Origin: Lysobacterales bacterium | Lineage (GTDB): Bacteria; Pseudomonadota; Gammaproteobacteria; Xanthomonadales; SZUA-36 | Direction of reading: 5' to 3' | Length of the DNA: 5,113 bases | Assembly: GCA_026196445.1 (NCBI GenBank) | Contig: JAPHTE010000395.1 | Coordinates: 1 to 5,113 of the forward strand | Shown here: piece by piece, positions 1 through 5,113 of the stretch | How the letters are laid out: the number at the start of each line of letters is the position of its first letter | Position numbering within the stretch: position 1 is the first letter of the stretch | Notes under the pieces: generated by a model | The model's input: only the letters and a program-made list of their open reading frames with translations | The model's database searches: none | Told to the model about the DNA's origin: nothing | Position numbers and translations under genes: made by a program

Positions 1-73
1 ACTCATAAAAGATGACCAGTGTGCCAATCGGAGAACCGCAGGGTAAAGAAAGCGTTGGCCAAGCGCAATGTTT

Positions 74-1126
74 TCAGTGCCAGGCTGGGCTCAGCTCTCG
101 CACGCTTTCACACAAAACGTGCATATTCTCAGGATCCACGTCCGGCGTAACGCCGTGGCCCAGGTTGAATACGTGGCCTTGGCCCTTACCATAGCTGGCC
201 AGCGTGGTCCCGACCTGTTGCTTGATAACACCGGGGGTGGTCAGCAAAATGGCCGGGTCCAGGTTGCCCTGCAATGACACGCGGTTTCCGACCCGGGCAC
301 GTGCATCACCCAGCGTAATCGTCCAGTCCAAACCCAGACCGTCACAACCCGTGTCAGCCAGTGCCTCGAGATGAGCGTTGCAACCCTTGGCGAACAGTAC
401 CACCGGTATGGTGGCGCCGTCATAGTTGCGGTGCAGACCGTCAACGATCTTGCCCATGTATTGCAAGGAAAATTCAGCAAACATTTCGGGCGCCAGGGCC
501 CCGCCCCAGGTATCGAATATCTGCACGGCCTGGGCGCCGGCTTCGATCTGGGCGTTGAGGTAATCGATAACCGTATCTGCCAGCGTGTCGAGCAAGCGGT
601 GCGCCGTTGCAGGGTCACTGTAAATCATGCCCTTGGCCTTGGCGAAGTTCTTACTCGAGCCGCCTTCGACCATGTACGTCGCCAGCGTCCACGGGCTGCC
701 ACTGAACCCGATCAAAGGCACTTCGTTTTCGAGACTCTTGCGAATCAGGGCCACCGCGTCCGTGACATACGCCAGGGATGTCGAGATATCGGGCCGCTTC
801 AATTGCCTGACGTCACTGGCCGTTGTAACGACTTTCTCAAACCTGGGGCCTTCACCCTCGACAAAATAGAGACCCAGCCCCATCGCGTCGGGTATGGTCA
901 GGATGTCCGAGAACAGGATCGCAGCATCCAATGGAAACCTGCGTAACGGCTGCAGGGTCACTTCACAGGCCAGTTCGGGGCTCGTGCACAGGTTCATGAA
1001 GCTGCCGGCCTGGCGGCGGACCTCGAGGTATTCCGGCAGGTAACGGCCAGCCTGTCGCATTACCCAGATGGGGGTTCGGTCGGTCGGTTGGCGTAACAGG
1101 GCCTTGATATAGGTTTCGTTTTTCAA
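74..1126 (-). CDS. hemE: Uroporphyrinogen decarboxylase HemE
   Basis: Cytoplasmic enzyme that removes four acetate carboxyls from uroporphyrinogen III to give coproporphyrinogen III in heme synthesis; it needs no cofactor. The 350-residue product has the usual family length. The first signature, PIWVMRQAGRYLPEY, lies at about 19-33 and carries the two substrate-binding arginines (R24, R28). The catalytic aspartate is D74 in FSDI. The second signature (140-159) contains GSPW and Y151. FDTWGG is at 204-209 and the late active-site histidine is H324 in NLGHG. The start is a TTG. The same frame has a stop seven codons upstream and no ATG or GTG between, and a GGA sits 7 nt upstream of the TTG. 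A CTG four codons earlier would also fit E. coli HemE, whose LKND segment is preceded by three residues. The gene follows aroB by 40 bp on the same strand and is probably co-transcribed. Identification is firm; the start is less so. Confidence 0.97.
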   Translation of the reverse strand: MKNETYIKALLRQPTDRTPIWVMRQAGRYLPEYLEVRRQAGSFMNLCTSPELACEVTLQPLRRFPLDAAILFSDILTIPDAMGLGLYFVEGEGPRFEKVVTTASDVRQLKRPDISTSLAYVTDAVALIRKSLENEVPLIGFSGSPWTLATYMVEGGSSKNFAKAKGMIYSDPATAHRLLDTLADTVIDYLNAQIEAGAQAVQIFDTWGGALAPEMFAEFSLQYMGKIVDGLHRNYDGATIPVVLFAKGCNAHLEALADTGCDGLGLDWTITLGDARARVGNRVSLQGNLDPAILLTTPGVIKQQVGTTLASYGKGQGHVFNLGHGVTPDVDPENMHVLCESVRELSPAWH

Positions 1127-1166
1127 ATGCGGTTCCAGGTTTCAGTCAATCCGTCACACTTGCCGG

Positions 1167-2246
1167 TCAAGCCCTGCTGGCCTCGATCGCTTCAATCACC
1201 TGTTGCGTTTTTGAGTCGCTGTCGATCAGCCCATGGCCGGCTGATTCTAACAGCACCAGCCTGGCCTGGCCGCCCAGGACTTTTTTGTCCAGTTTCATCG
1301 TTGCAAGGATTTGTTCAGAATCCAGCTTTGCAGGGACCTCGAGTGGCAGTCCGAAAGCTGTCAGTAAACCAGCGAGTCGTTGGCTAATACCGTTATCACA
1401 CAAGCCCCTTATCTCGCTGAGCCGCGCTGCGACCATCATGCCGATCGCCACCGCCTCGCCGTGCAAATACTGTTGATAGCCCGTGAGCGTCTCGAAAGCG
1501 TGCGCAAAACTGTGACCAAAGTTCAGCAGCGCCCGGATACCGGCCTCGCGTTCATCCTCTGACACGATTGTGGCCTTGTTGACGATACTGCGCTCGATCA
1601 TGCGCGTAACGGTGCCCGGGTTTCGGGCCATGATCGCGGCGTGGCTGTCCTCCAGCCAGGCGAGAAATCCCGTGTCCCGCACGGCTGCTATTTTGACCAC
1701 TTCAGCCAACCCCGCCGAGAATTCGCGTCCAGGCAAGGTATCGAGCGTATTGATATCGATCAAAACCGCGGTGGGCTGGTGGAAGGCCCCGACCAGGTTT
1801 TTACCCCGTGGGTGGTTGACACCGGTTTTACCGCCGACCGACGCATCAACCTGCGCCAGCAGGCTGGTGGGAACCTGGATAAAGTTAATACCACGCATGT
1901 AGCTGGCCGAAGCGAATCCGCCGATATCGCCGACAACGCCACCGCCGAGCGTGATGATGGTCGTGTCACGTGTGGCCCGTAGTTCAACCAGCCGATCGAT
2001 AATTTTTGACCAGGTCTCGAGCGTTTTGTAGGACTCACCGTCCGGCAGCACCAGGGTCTGCACATCTGCCCCCTTTAACAGGGCGGTCAGTGTGTCCAGG
2101 TACAATGGTGCAACGGTTTCATTGCTGACCACCAGCGCCATGCTGCCCTGGACGGGTTCAAAAACAGCCCCCCCGCTATTGAGCAGACCGGCGCCGATAT
2201 GAACCGTGTAACTGCGATCCGCAAGGTCAACTCTGACTGTCTGCAT
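1167..2246 (-). CDS. aroB: 3-dehydroquinate synthase AroB
   Basis: Cytoplasmic NAD+- and divalent-metal-dependent enzyme that cyclises DAHP to 3-dehydroquinate, the second step of the shikimate pathway to aromatic amino acids and folate. At 359 residues it has full family length. The NAD-binding glycine-rich stretch GGGVVGDIGGFAS is at 101-113, followed by the conserved block with PTSLLAQVDASVGGKTG at 126-142. The expected metal ligands are E182 (GLAEVVK), H245 (FGHSFAHA) and H262 (LHGEAVAIGM), each two residues before the E. coli ligand positions. The lysine-rich KLDKK motif is at 318-322. The ATG start has GGAG 7 nt upstream. A mobile element ends only 13 bp before the ATG, separating the gene from aroK, so its transcription must either read through about 265 bp of structured element DNA or start within it. 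hemE follows after 40 bp. Confidence 0.97.
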   Translation of the reverse strand: MQTVRVDLADRSYTVHIGAGLLNSGGAVFEPVQGSMALVVSNETVAPLYLDTLTALLKGADVQTLVLPDGESYKTLETWSKIIDRLVELRATRDTTIITLGGGVVGDIGGFASASYMRGINFIQVPTSLLAQVDASVGGKTGVNHPRGKNLVGAFHQPTAVLIDINTLDTLPGREFSAGLAEVVKIAAVRDTGFLAWLEDSHAAIMARNPGTVTRMIERSIVNKATIVSEDEREAGIRALLNFGHSFAHAFETLTGYQQYLHGEAVAIGMMVAARLSEIRGLCDNGISQRLAGLLTAFGLPLEVPAKLDSEQILATMKLDKKVLGGQARLVLLESAGHGLIDSDSKTQQVIEAIEASRA

Positions 2247-2253
2247 CGGGCGT

Positions 2254-2257
2254 CTCC
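2254..2257 (-). promoter_or_regulatory. Ribosome binding site of aroB
   Basis: GGAG on the minus strand, 7 nt before the aroB ATG. It matters because it lies in the 13 bp left between the end of the inserted element (2260) and the start codon. The insertion therefore spared translation initiation of aroB. Confidence 0.7.
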
Positions 2258-2259
2258 GT

Positions 2260-2280
2260 ATTAACCCGCATATTGCACCA
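2260..2280 (+). repeat. Left terminal inverted repeat of the element
   Basis: 21 bp exactly complementary to 2504-2524. Its outer end, including TTAA at 2261-2264, abuts the 13 bp that carry the aroB ribosome binding site. The match stops abruptly on both sides (2259 and 2281 do not pair with 2525 and 2503), as expected for true element ends. Confidence 0.88.
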
Positions 2281-2296
2281 GCATTCCGGATGCTGG
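2278..2296. repeat. Subterminal hairpin in the element
   Basis: CCAGCAT (2278-2284) and ATGCTGG (2290-2296) form a perfect 7-bp stem around the loop TCCGG. It overlaps the last three bases of the left terminal repeat. No comparable hairpin occurs just inside the right terminal repeat, so the element is structurally asymmetric. Confidence 0.7.
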
Positions 2297-2311
2297 CGCC
2301 GGATAGGTGCG

Positions 2312-2388
2312 GTTGGGCGTAGGGCTGGACTGAAAGCCATAGTTACGACTATGGATTGAGGGAAGCTCAAGTCCAAGCGCGCCTGAAC
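2312..2388. repeat. Nested imperfect stem with two internal hairpins (possible three-way junction)
   Basis: An interrupted outer stem pairs GTT 2312-2314 with AAC 2386-2388, GGCG 2316-2319 with CGCC 2380-2383, and TGGAC 2326-2330 with GTCCA 2371-2375. It encloses two perfect hairpins. The first is CCATAGT/ACTATGG (2337-2343 and 2348-2354) with loop TACG. The second is TTGAG/CTCAA (2356-2360 and 2366-2370) with loop GGAAG. Transcribed from either strand, this would fold as a branched RNA. In the cell it would be carried on the aroK-aroB message. Whether it acts as RNA, or as DNA recognised by a transposase, is unknown. Confidence 0.6.
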
Positions 2389-2414
2389 GAGCTAGGGCTG
2401 GAATAAGTAGCGAG

Positions 2415-2436
2415 CCGGGTACAAAGTGTACCTCGG
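2415..2436. repeat. Bulged hairpin in the element
   Basis: GGTACA (2418-2423) pairs with TGTACC (2427-2432) around the 3-nt loop AAG. After one unpaired T at 2433 the stem continues with CCG 2415-2417 and CGG 2434-2436, giving nine pairs in all. No T-run follows on either strand, so it is not a convincing intrinsic terminator. It lies within a larger inverted repeat, AGTAGCG (2406-2412) with CGCTACT (2494-2500). Confidence 0.65.
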
Positions 2437-2476
2437 AGTTTGTTAAAGAAGCTGTCATTTATTCACGTATTCTCAA

Positions 2477-3052
2477 TTACTTATTTTGGGGCCCGCTACT
2501 GGTTGGTGCAATATGCGGGTTAATTGGATTGGCCTGTTCACTAATGGCCATTGCAAGCGCTTTTGCACTGGCGTATATGCTTGACTTTAGAGTGCTGAAC
2601 ACCAGGTCGGCAGTCTCGGTATACAGCGGGTTGCGCACACGCGCCAGTTCCTTCAGCCGCCGCTTCCTGTCTGCCGCCTGCAGCAGGGGGCGGCTCTTGT
2701 CCTTGCTCAACCTGGCTAATTGTTGCTCGATGCCGGTTTTCAGGTAAACGACAAAGCCACGGGTGCGCAAAATGCGGCGGTTTTCTTCGTTACAGATGAC
2801 GCCGCCACCGGTTGCGATCAACACACCTTTTTTGGCACTGAGCTCATCCAGCAATCGGCTTTCGCGCTGACGGAAACCCGCTTCACCCTCGATATCGAAT
2901 ATCAGGCTGACACTGGCCCCGGTCAGACGCTCGAGTTCATGGTCGCAGTCGTAAAAAGTCAGGCCCAGCAGCTTTGCCAGCTGTCTGCCGATAGTGGTTT
3001 TACCTGACCCCATGGGTCCGATCAGGAAAATATTTTGCTGGCTGTGAGCCAT
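2477..3052 (-). CDS. aroK: Shikimate kinase AroK with an element-derived C-terminus
   Basis: Cytoplasmic kinase that transfers the ATP gamma-phosphate to the 3-hydroxyl of shikimate, the fifth shikimate-pathway step. From the ATG at 3052 the product has 191 residues. The Walker A loop GPMGSGKTT is at 12-20, shikimate-binding acidic residues D35 and D37 in FYDCDHE, R61 in GFRQRE, the TGGG motif at 81-84, the lid arginine in KSRPLL (R121) and RNPLY at 140-144. The ATG is preferred over an in-frame TTG at 3085 because MAHSQQNIFLIGPMG lines up with the E. coli start MAEKRNIFLVGPMG. E. coli AroK has about 173 residues. Here the last 15 residues (INPHIAPTSSGPQNK) and the stop codon lie in the mobile element. 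All catalytic motifs lie before this tail, so the enzyme is probably active. It is the first gene of the aroK-aroB-hemE set and is divergent from xrtH. Confidence 0.95.
   Translation of the reverse strand: MAHSQQNIFLIGPMGSGKTTIGRQLAKLLGLTFYDCDHELERLTGASVSLIFDIEGEAGFRQRESRLLDELSAKKGVLIATGGGVICNEENRRILRTRGFVVYLKTGIEQQLARLSKDKSRPLLQAADRKRRLKELARVRNPLYTETADLVFSTLKSSIYASAKALAMAISEQANPINPHIAPTSSGPQNK
2504..2524 (-). repeat. Right terminal inverted repeat of the element, inside the aroK reading frame
   Basis: 21 bp exactly complementary to 2260-2280. Read on the minus strand it is translated as part of AroK, giving residues INPHIAP. This places the element boundary inside the gene as now read. Confidence 0.88.
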
Positions 3053-3133
3053 CTTCTGATGCCGCCTTCGATTTACGGCGTGCAAGCCCGCAGTGCTTTG
3101 GGTAACATTGCCAAGTCTATTGCAAACGTATGG
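3053..3133. promoter_or_regulatory. Divergent intergenic region between aroK and xrtH
   Basis: 81 bp separate the aroK ATG from the preferred xrtH ATG. Two divergent units start here, so promoters for both should lie in it or just inside the flanking genes. This is inference from gene order. The best plus-strand match is TTGCCA at about 3109 followed 15 bp later by TATGGA, which is poorly spaced and too close to the xrtH start to be convincing. No operator-like palindrome was seen. If xrtH starts at the in-frame ATG 3059, the gap shrinks to 6 bp. Confidence 0.3.
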
Positions 3134-3661
3134 ATGACAGATTTAATGCTGCGGTTTTTTATCATATTTTCGGTACTGCTGATCGGGTTGTTTACGCTTG
3201 AGATTCTACAGCCCGCAGAAAAGTACGTCATCCTCCCGTTCACATCCATGATTGCGGATATCAGCGTCTGGCTGGTCAAGGTGTTTGACGAGAATGTCAT
3301 CGCCATGGGCAATGTCATCCGCGATGAGGTCACCGGTTTTGGCGTACGCATAGAGCGGGGCTGTAACGGGCTCGAGGCCGTGATCATCCTGTTTGCCGCA
3401 ATCTTCGCATTTCCGGCGCCTTTCAAGAACAAGCTGATCGGTTTTGTCATAGGGTTTTTTGCCATCCAGTTGCTCAACCTGGTCCGGATCATCAGCCTCT
3501 TTTATCTCGGCCAATGGAACTACACCGCCTTTGAGTGGTTTCACCTGTACCTGTGGCAGGCGCTGATCATCCTGGATGCCCTGGTGGTGTGGTTGATCTG
3601 GTTGCGAACGCTGCCGGGTGCACGTCCGCCCGCGAGCAGACTCCAAGCTGAAAATCCCTGA
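3134..3661 (+). CDS. xrtH: Exosortase H (XrtH-type transpeptidase)
   Basis: Integral inner-membrane cysteine protease/transpeptidase, predicted to process exported proteins bearing a short C-terminal sorting tag. The XrtH subfamily is associated with IPTLxxWG-CTERM tags rather than classical PEP-CTERM. From the ATG at 3134 it has 175 residues, the compact size of XrtH. The exosortase triad is visible: C77 in ERGCNGLEA, R118 in LNLVRII and H137 in WFHLYLWQ. Hydrophobic segments lie at about 7-22, 80-95, 101-126 and 139-158; a less hydrophobic one is possible near 33-50. The start is uncertain. ATG 3146 is also plausible, and ATG 3059 or TTG 3035 would add a polar N-terminal extension untypical of the family; none has a strong ribosome binding site. 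The stop overlaps the next gene's ATG (TGATG), so the two are translationally coupled. The subfamily call rests on length and recalled family sequence; the exosortase family is certain. Confidence 0.9.
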   Translation: MTDLMLRFFIIFSVLLIGLFTLEILQPAEKYVILPFTSMIADISVWLVKVFDENVIAMGNVIRDEVTGFGVRIERGCNGLEAVIILFAAIFAFPAPFKNKLIGFVIGFFAIQLLNLVRIISLFYLGQWNYTAFEWFHLYLWQALIILDALVVWLIWLRTLPGARPPASRLQAENP

Positions 3662-4497
3662 TGCGTGTCTTGATCGCCGGTTGTGGTGATGTTGGTGGCG
3701 TGCTGGCGGAATTGTTGCTGGCTGACGGGCATGCAGTTTACGGCCTGAAACGCGATCCTTCGACCCTGCCCGAGGGCGTGCGGGGTGTGCAGGCCGATCT
3801 GTTGCAGGGTAATACTCTCAAGGCCCTGCCTGGACGAATAGACAGGCTGGTTTACATGCCGACACCGGGAAACCGTGACCGGGCCGGCTACGAGGCGATC
3901 TTCCTGCAGGGCTGGAAAAACCTCTGGAATGCTCTCGATAGGGAACCGGACCGGACATTACTGGTTTCCAGCACTGCGGTTTACGGGGAGTCAAACGGTA
4001 CAGAGGTCGATGAAGATACGATCGCACGCCCGGCCAGGTTTAACGGCGAGACACTGCTGGAGATGGAGCGGCTTGCGGCTAGCTGTACACAAAACCTCGT
4101 TGTAGCGCGCCTGTCGGGAATTTACGGTCCCGGCCGCGAAAGGCTGATCAGCCAGGCGGCCACCGGAGGGCTGGAAGTGCAGCAGGCACCACCTTTTTTC
4201 ACCAATCGCATTCACCGTGACGATGCTGCCCGTGCGTTGCAACACCTGCTGGAACTGGAAAACCCGGAAATGCTTTACGTGGTCACCGACGACAATCCTG
4301 CACCACGTTTTGAGGTGGTCAAGTGGCTGGCATTGATGCAGGGGAAACCAGCGCCCGTCGCCACCGTCAATGAACAGGCCGGGCAAGGCAAAAGGGCCAG
4401 TAACCGCAGACTGCGCGCCAGCGGTTTTGAATTGCGTTACCCGGATTACATGGCCGGCTACGGGGCCGTGCTGGCGACAAGAAGGAATCCAGGATGA
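3661..4497 (+). CDS. Atypical SDR-family NAD(P)-binding protein (YeeZ-like)
   Basis: A 278-residue Rossmann-fold protein of the extended/atypical short-chain dehydrogenase (epimerase-like) superfamily. The dinucleotide-binding GCGDVG lies at residues 7-12 after the first beta strand. R31 after the second strand hints at NADP preference, an inference only. SSTAVYGES is at 103-111, where extended SDRs carry the catalytic Ser/Thr, and VARLSGIYGPGR at 148-159. TNRIHRDDAA at 181-190 is typical of the YeeZ-like group. The usual YxxxK pair is not seen where expected: the corresponding stretch reads RFNGETLLEMER. Catalysis as a standard reductase or epimerase is therefore doubtful, and the substrate is unknown. 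No signal peptide or membrane segment is present, so it is cytoplasmic. The ATG overlaps the xrtH stop by one base and lacks a clear ribosome binding site, consistent with coupling. Its stop overlaps the next start by four bases. Confidence 0.85.
   Translation: MRVLIAGCGDVGGVLAELLLADGHAVYGLKRDPSTLPEGVRGVQADLLQGNTLKALPGRIDRLVYMPTPGNRDRAGYEAIFLQGWKNLWNALDREPDRTLLVSSTAVYGESNGTEVDEDTIARPARFNGETLLEMERLAASCTQNLVVARLSGIYGPGRERLISQAATGGLEVQQAPPFFTNRIHRDDAARALQHLLELENPEMLYVVTDDNPAPRFEVVKWLALMQGKPAPVATVNEQAGQGKRASNRRLRASGFELRYPDYMAGYGAVLATRRNPG
4481..4486 (+). promoter_or_regulatory. Ribosome binding site of the TPR gene
   Basis: GAAGGA lies 7 nt before the ATG at 4494 and inside the end of the SDR gene. 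It supports this ATG as the real start and suggests that the TPR gene can initiate on its own as well as by coupling. Confidence 0.65.
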
Positions 4498-5113
4498 ATA
4501 ACCCGAATTTCCAGAAACTGCAAAAACTGCTGGCAGCCAATGATTTACGTGGCGCAGAAAGTTTCTGCCGTAAAGCCATTCAGCGCGACCGCAAGGATTT
4601 CAAGATGAGCGCCTTGCTCGGCTCTATCCTTGTCAAGACAGGGCGGCTGGAAGAGGCGGAGCACCGGTTACGCCGGGCGATTGCCATGGCGCCCTCATTT
4701 GCCAAGCCTTACGACGATCTTGGGGCGCTCTACGTCCGACAGGGTCAATTCCAACTGGCAGAACGAATGTTTCGCAAGGCCACTGGGTTGGCACCGGAAC
4801 TGCAGTCGTCCTGGGTTGGCCTCGCGCTTTCGCTGAAGAATCAACATAAGCTGGTTGAGGCGGCGGATGTCTGTAAGCGGATCCTGGCCCGGCAACCGAA
4901 AGATCTGTACACGATGCGATTGCTGGCCCAGGTGCTCGAGCAGCAGGGGCACGTGGTTGAAGCGGGCCAGTTGTTTGAGGAGGTGTTCAACCGCGCGCCC
5001 GGCTCGGCCCAAGTGGTGGCCGATCTCGCACGGTTCCACGCCGATCAGTTCGCGTACGCGCAGGCTATCGATCTTTACCGGCGTGCCGCCGATCTTGAGC
5101 CGGGCAATCCGCT
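4494..5113 (+). CDS. Tetratricopeptide-repeat protein, 3' end beyond the window
   Basis: An open frame from ATG 4494 runs without a stop to the window edge (206 complete codons). It consists of six consecutive TPR units with an exact 34-residue period, starting at about residues 4, 38, 72, 106, 140 and 174. Each has the TPR pattern of a central G/A (for example LGSILVKTGRLEEAE, LGALYVRQGQFQLAE) and a Pro near the end (MAPS, LAPE, RQPK, RAPG, LEPG). TPRs form helical solenoids that bind other proteins. No signal peptide is visible: the N-terminus MNNPNFQKLQKLL is amphipathic, so a cytoplasmic location is likely. Its ATG overlaps the SDR stop (ATGA), and GAAGGA precedes it. TPR arrays of this type can precede a sulfotransferase or other C-terminal domain, but that part lies outside the window. 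No specific function can be assigned. Confidence 0.9.
   Translation, partial: MNNPNFQKLQKLLAANDLRGAESFCRKAIQRDRKDFKMSALLGSILVKTGRLEEAEHRLRRAIAMAPSFAKPYDDLGALYVRQGQFQLAERMFRKATGLAPELQSSWVGLALSLKNQHKLVEAADVCKRILARQPKDLYTMRLLAQVLEQQGHVVEAGQLFEEVFNRAPGSAQVVADLARFHADQFAYAQAIDLYRRAADLEPGNP

Larger units (their letters stand above)
2260..2524. mobile_element. MITE-like element with perfect 21-bp inverted repeats, inserted at the 3' end of aroK
   Basis: Seen directly: bases 2260-2280 and 2504-2524 are perfect reverse complements over 21 bp, sharing the core CCCGCATATTGCACCA, and bound a 265-bp segment. Each repeat includes TTAA (2261-2264 and 2520-2523). If TTAA is a duplicated target site, the element proper is 2265-2519 (255 bp) with 16-bp termini; this boundary is inferred, because the palindromic sequence hides it. 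The interior holds several hairpins and a nested imperfect stem, plus an AT-rich stretch at about 2437-2490. It encodes no transposase. A 65-codon minus-strand frame (2458-2261) runs through nearly the whole element and stops in the terminal repeat, but shows no recognisable domain. Short length, terminal repeats, lack of a transposase and a position between two normally adjacent genes fit a non-autonomous element mobilised in trans. The parent IS family is not recognised. The right end reaches into aroK and supplies its stop codon. Confidence 0.78.

Noticed and set aside
1..73. Possible end or beginning of another minus-strand gene downstream of hemE
   Set aside because: Two minus-strand frames are open to the window edge and an ATG occurs at 6-4, but the stretch is too short, shows no motif and has no clear ribosome binding site.
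371..946. Long plus-strand frame opposite hemE
   Set aside because: It is the complement of a well-identified gene, and its translation shows no family features.
2329..2380. Promoter for aroB inside the element on the minus strand (TTGGAC, 17 bp, CATAGT)
   Set aside because: Only about three of six and four of six consensus matches, and it overlaps hairpin stems whose sequence is constrained for other reasons.
2312..2388. Integron attC site
   Set aside because: GTTGGGC fits the GTTRRRY core, but the order is GTT first and AAC last, the reverse of attC, and the AAC side (CCTGAAC) does not fit RYYYAAC. There is no integrase or cassette.
2415..2436. Intrinsic terminator after aroK
   Set aside because: The hairpin is good but no T-run follows it on the minus strand, and termination here would silence aroB and hemE unless another promoter exists.
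2261..2458. 65-codon minus-strand frame as a protein-coding gene
   Set aside because: It lies wholly in the mobile element, crosses several hairpins, matches no family I recognise and has no good ribosome binding site. It is noted as an observation, not called as a gene.
2443..2486. Outward plus-strand promoter (TTATTC, 17 bp, TATTTT) antisense to aroK
   Set aside because: It lies in an AT-rich stretch where such matches are expected by chance, and the -35 is weak.
3073..3646. Minus-strand frames opposite xrtH
   Set aside because: The plus strand encodes a clear exosortase with its catalytic triad; the opposite-strand translations have no recognisable features.

Overview
The window reads as chromosomal DNA of a gammaproteobacterium with moderately high GC. 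Three minus-strand housekeeping genes are adjacent in the order aroK, aroB, hemE, and all three proteins closely resemble their E. coli counterparts. A plus-strand exosortase of the XrtH type points to an environmental, envelope-rich member of the class. The genus cannot be fixed from the sequence.

Minus strand, 3052 down to 74: aroK (shikimate kinase), aroB (3-dehydroquinate synthase) and hemE (uroporphyrinogen decarboxylase) probably form one transcription unit. AroB and AroK catalyse the second and fifth steps of the shikimate pathway, and HemE acts in heme synthesis. Between aroK and aroB lies the most interesting object in the window, an undescribed-looking non-autonomous mobile element (MITE-like) at 2260-2524. 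It has perfect 21-bp terminal inverted repeats and several internal hairpins. It has run into the 3' end of aroK, so the last 15 AroK residues and the stop codon come from the element. It ends 13 bp before the aroB start codon, leaving the aroB ribosome binding site intact.

Plus strand, from 3134 to the right edge: xrtH (IPTLxxWG-CTERM-type exosortase), an atypical NAD(P)-binding SDR protein and the beginning of a TPR-repeat protein overlap stop-to-start (TGATG and ATGA). They therefore form a translationally coupled operon, transcribed divergently from aroK. The exosortase is expected to cleave and sort C-terminally tagged exported proteins at the inner membrane. No such substrate is in the window, and the roles of the other two genes in that process are not known.

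Bases 1-73 are downstream of hemE and hold no gene that can be called. The 230 bases without a conventional gene between the aroK stop and the aroB start are almost entirely the mobile element. The 81 bases between the aroK and xrtH starts must hold or adjoin divergent promoters, but no convincing consensus was seen.
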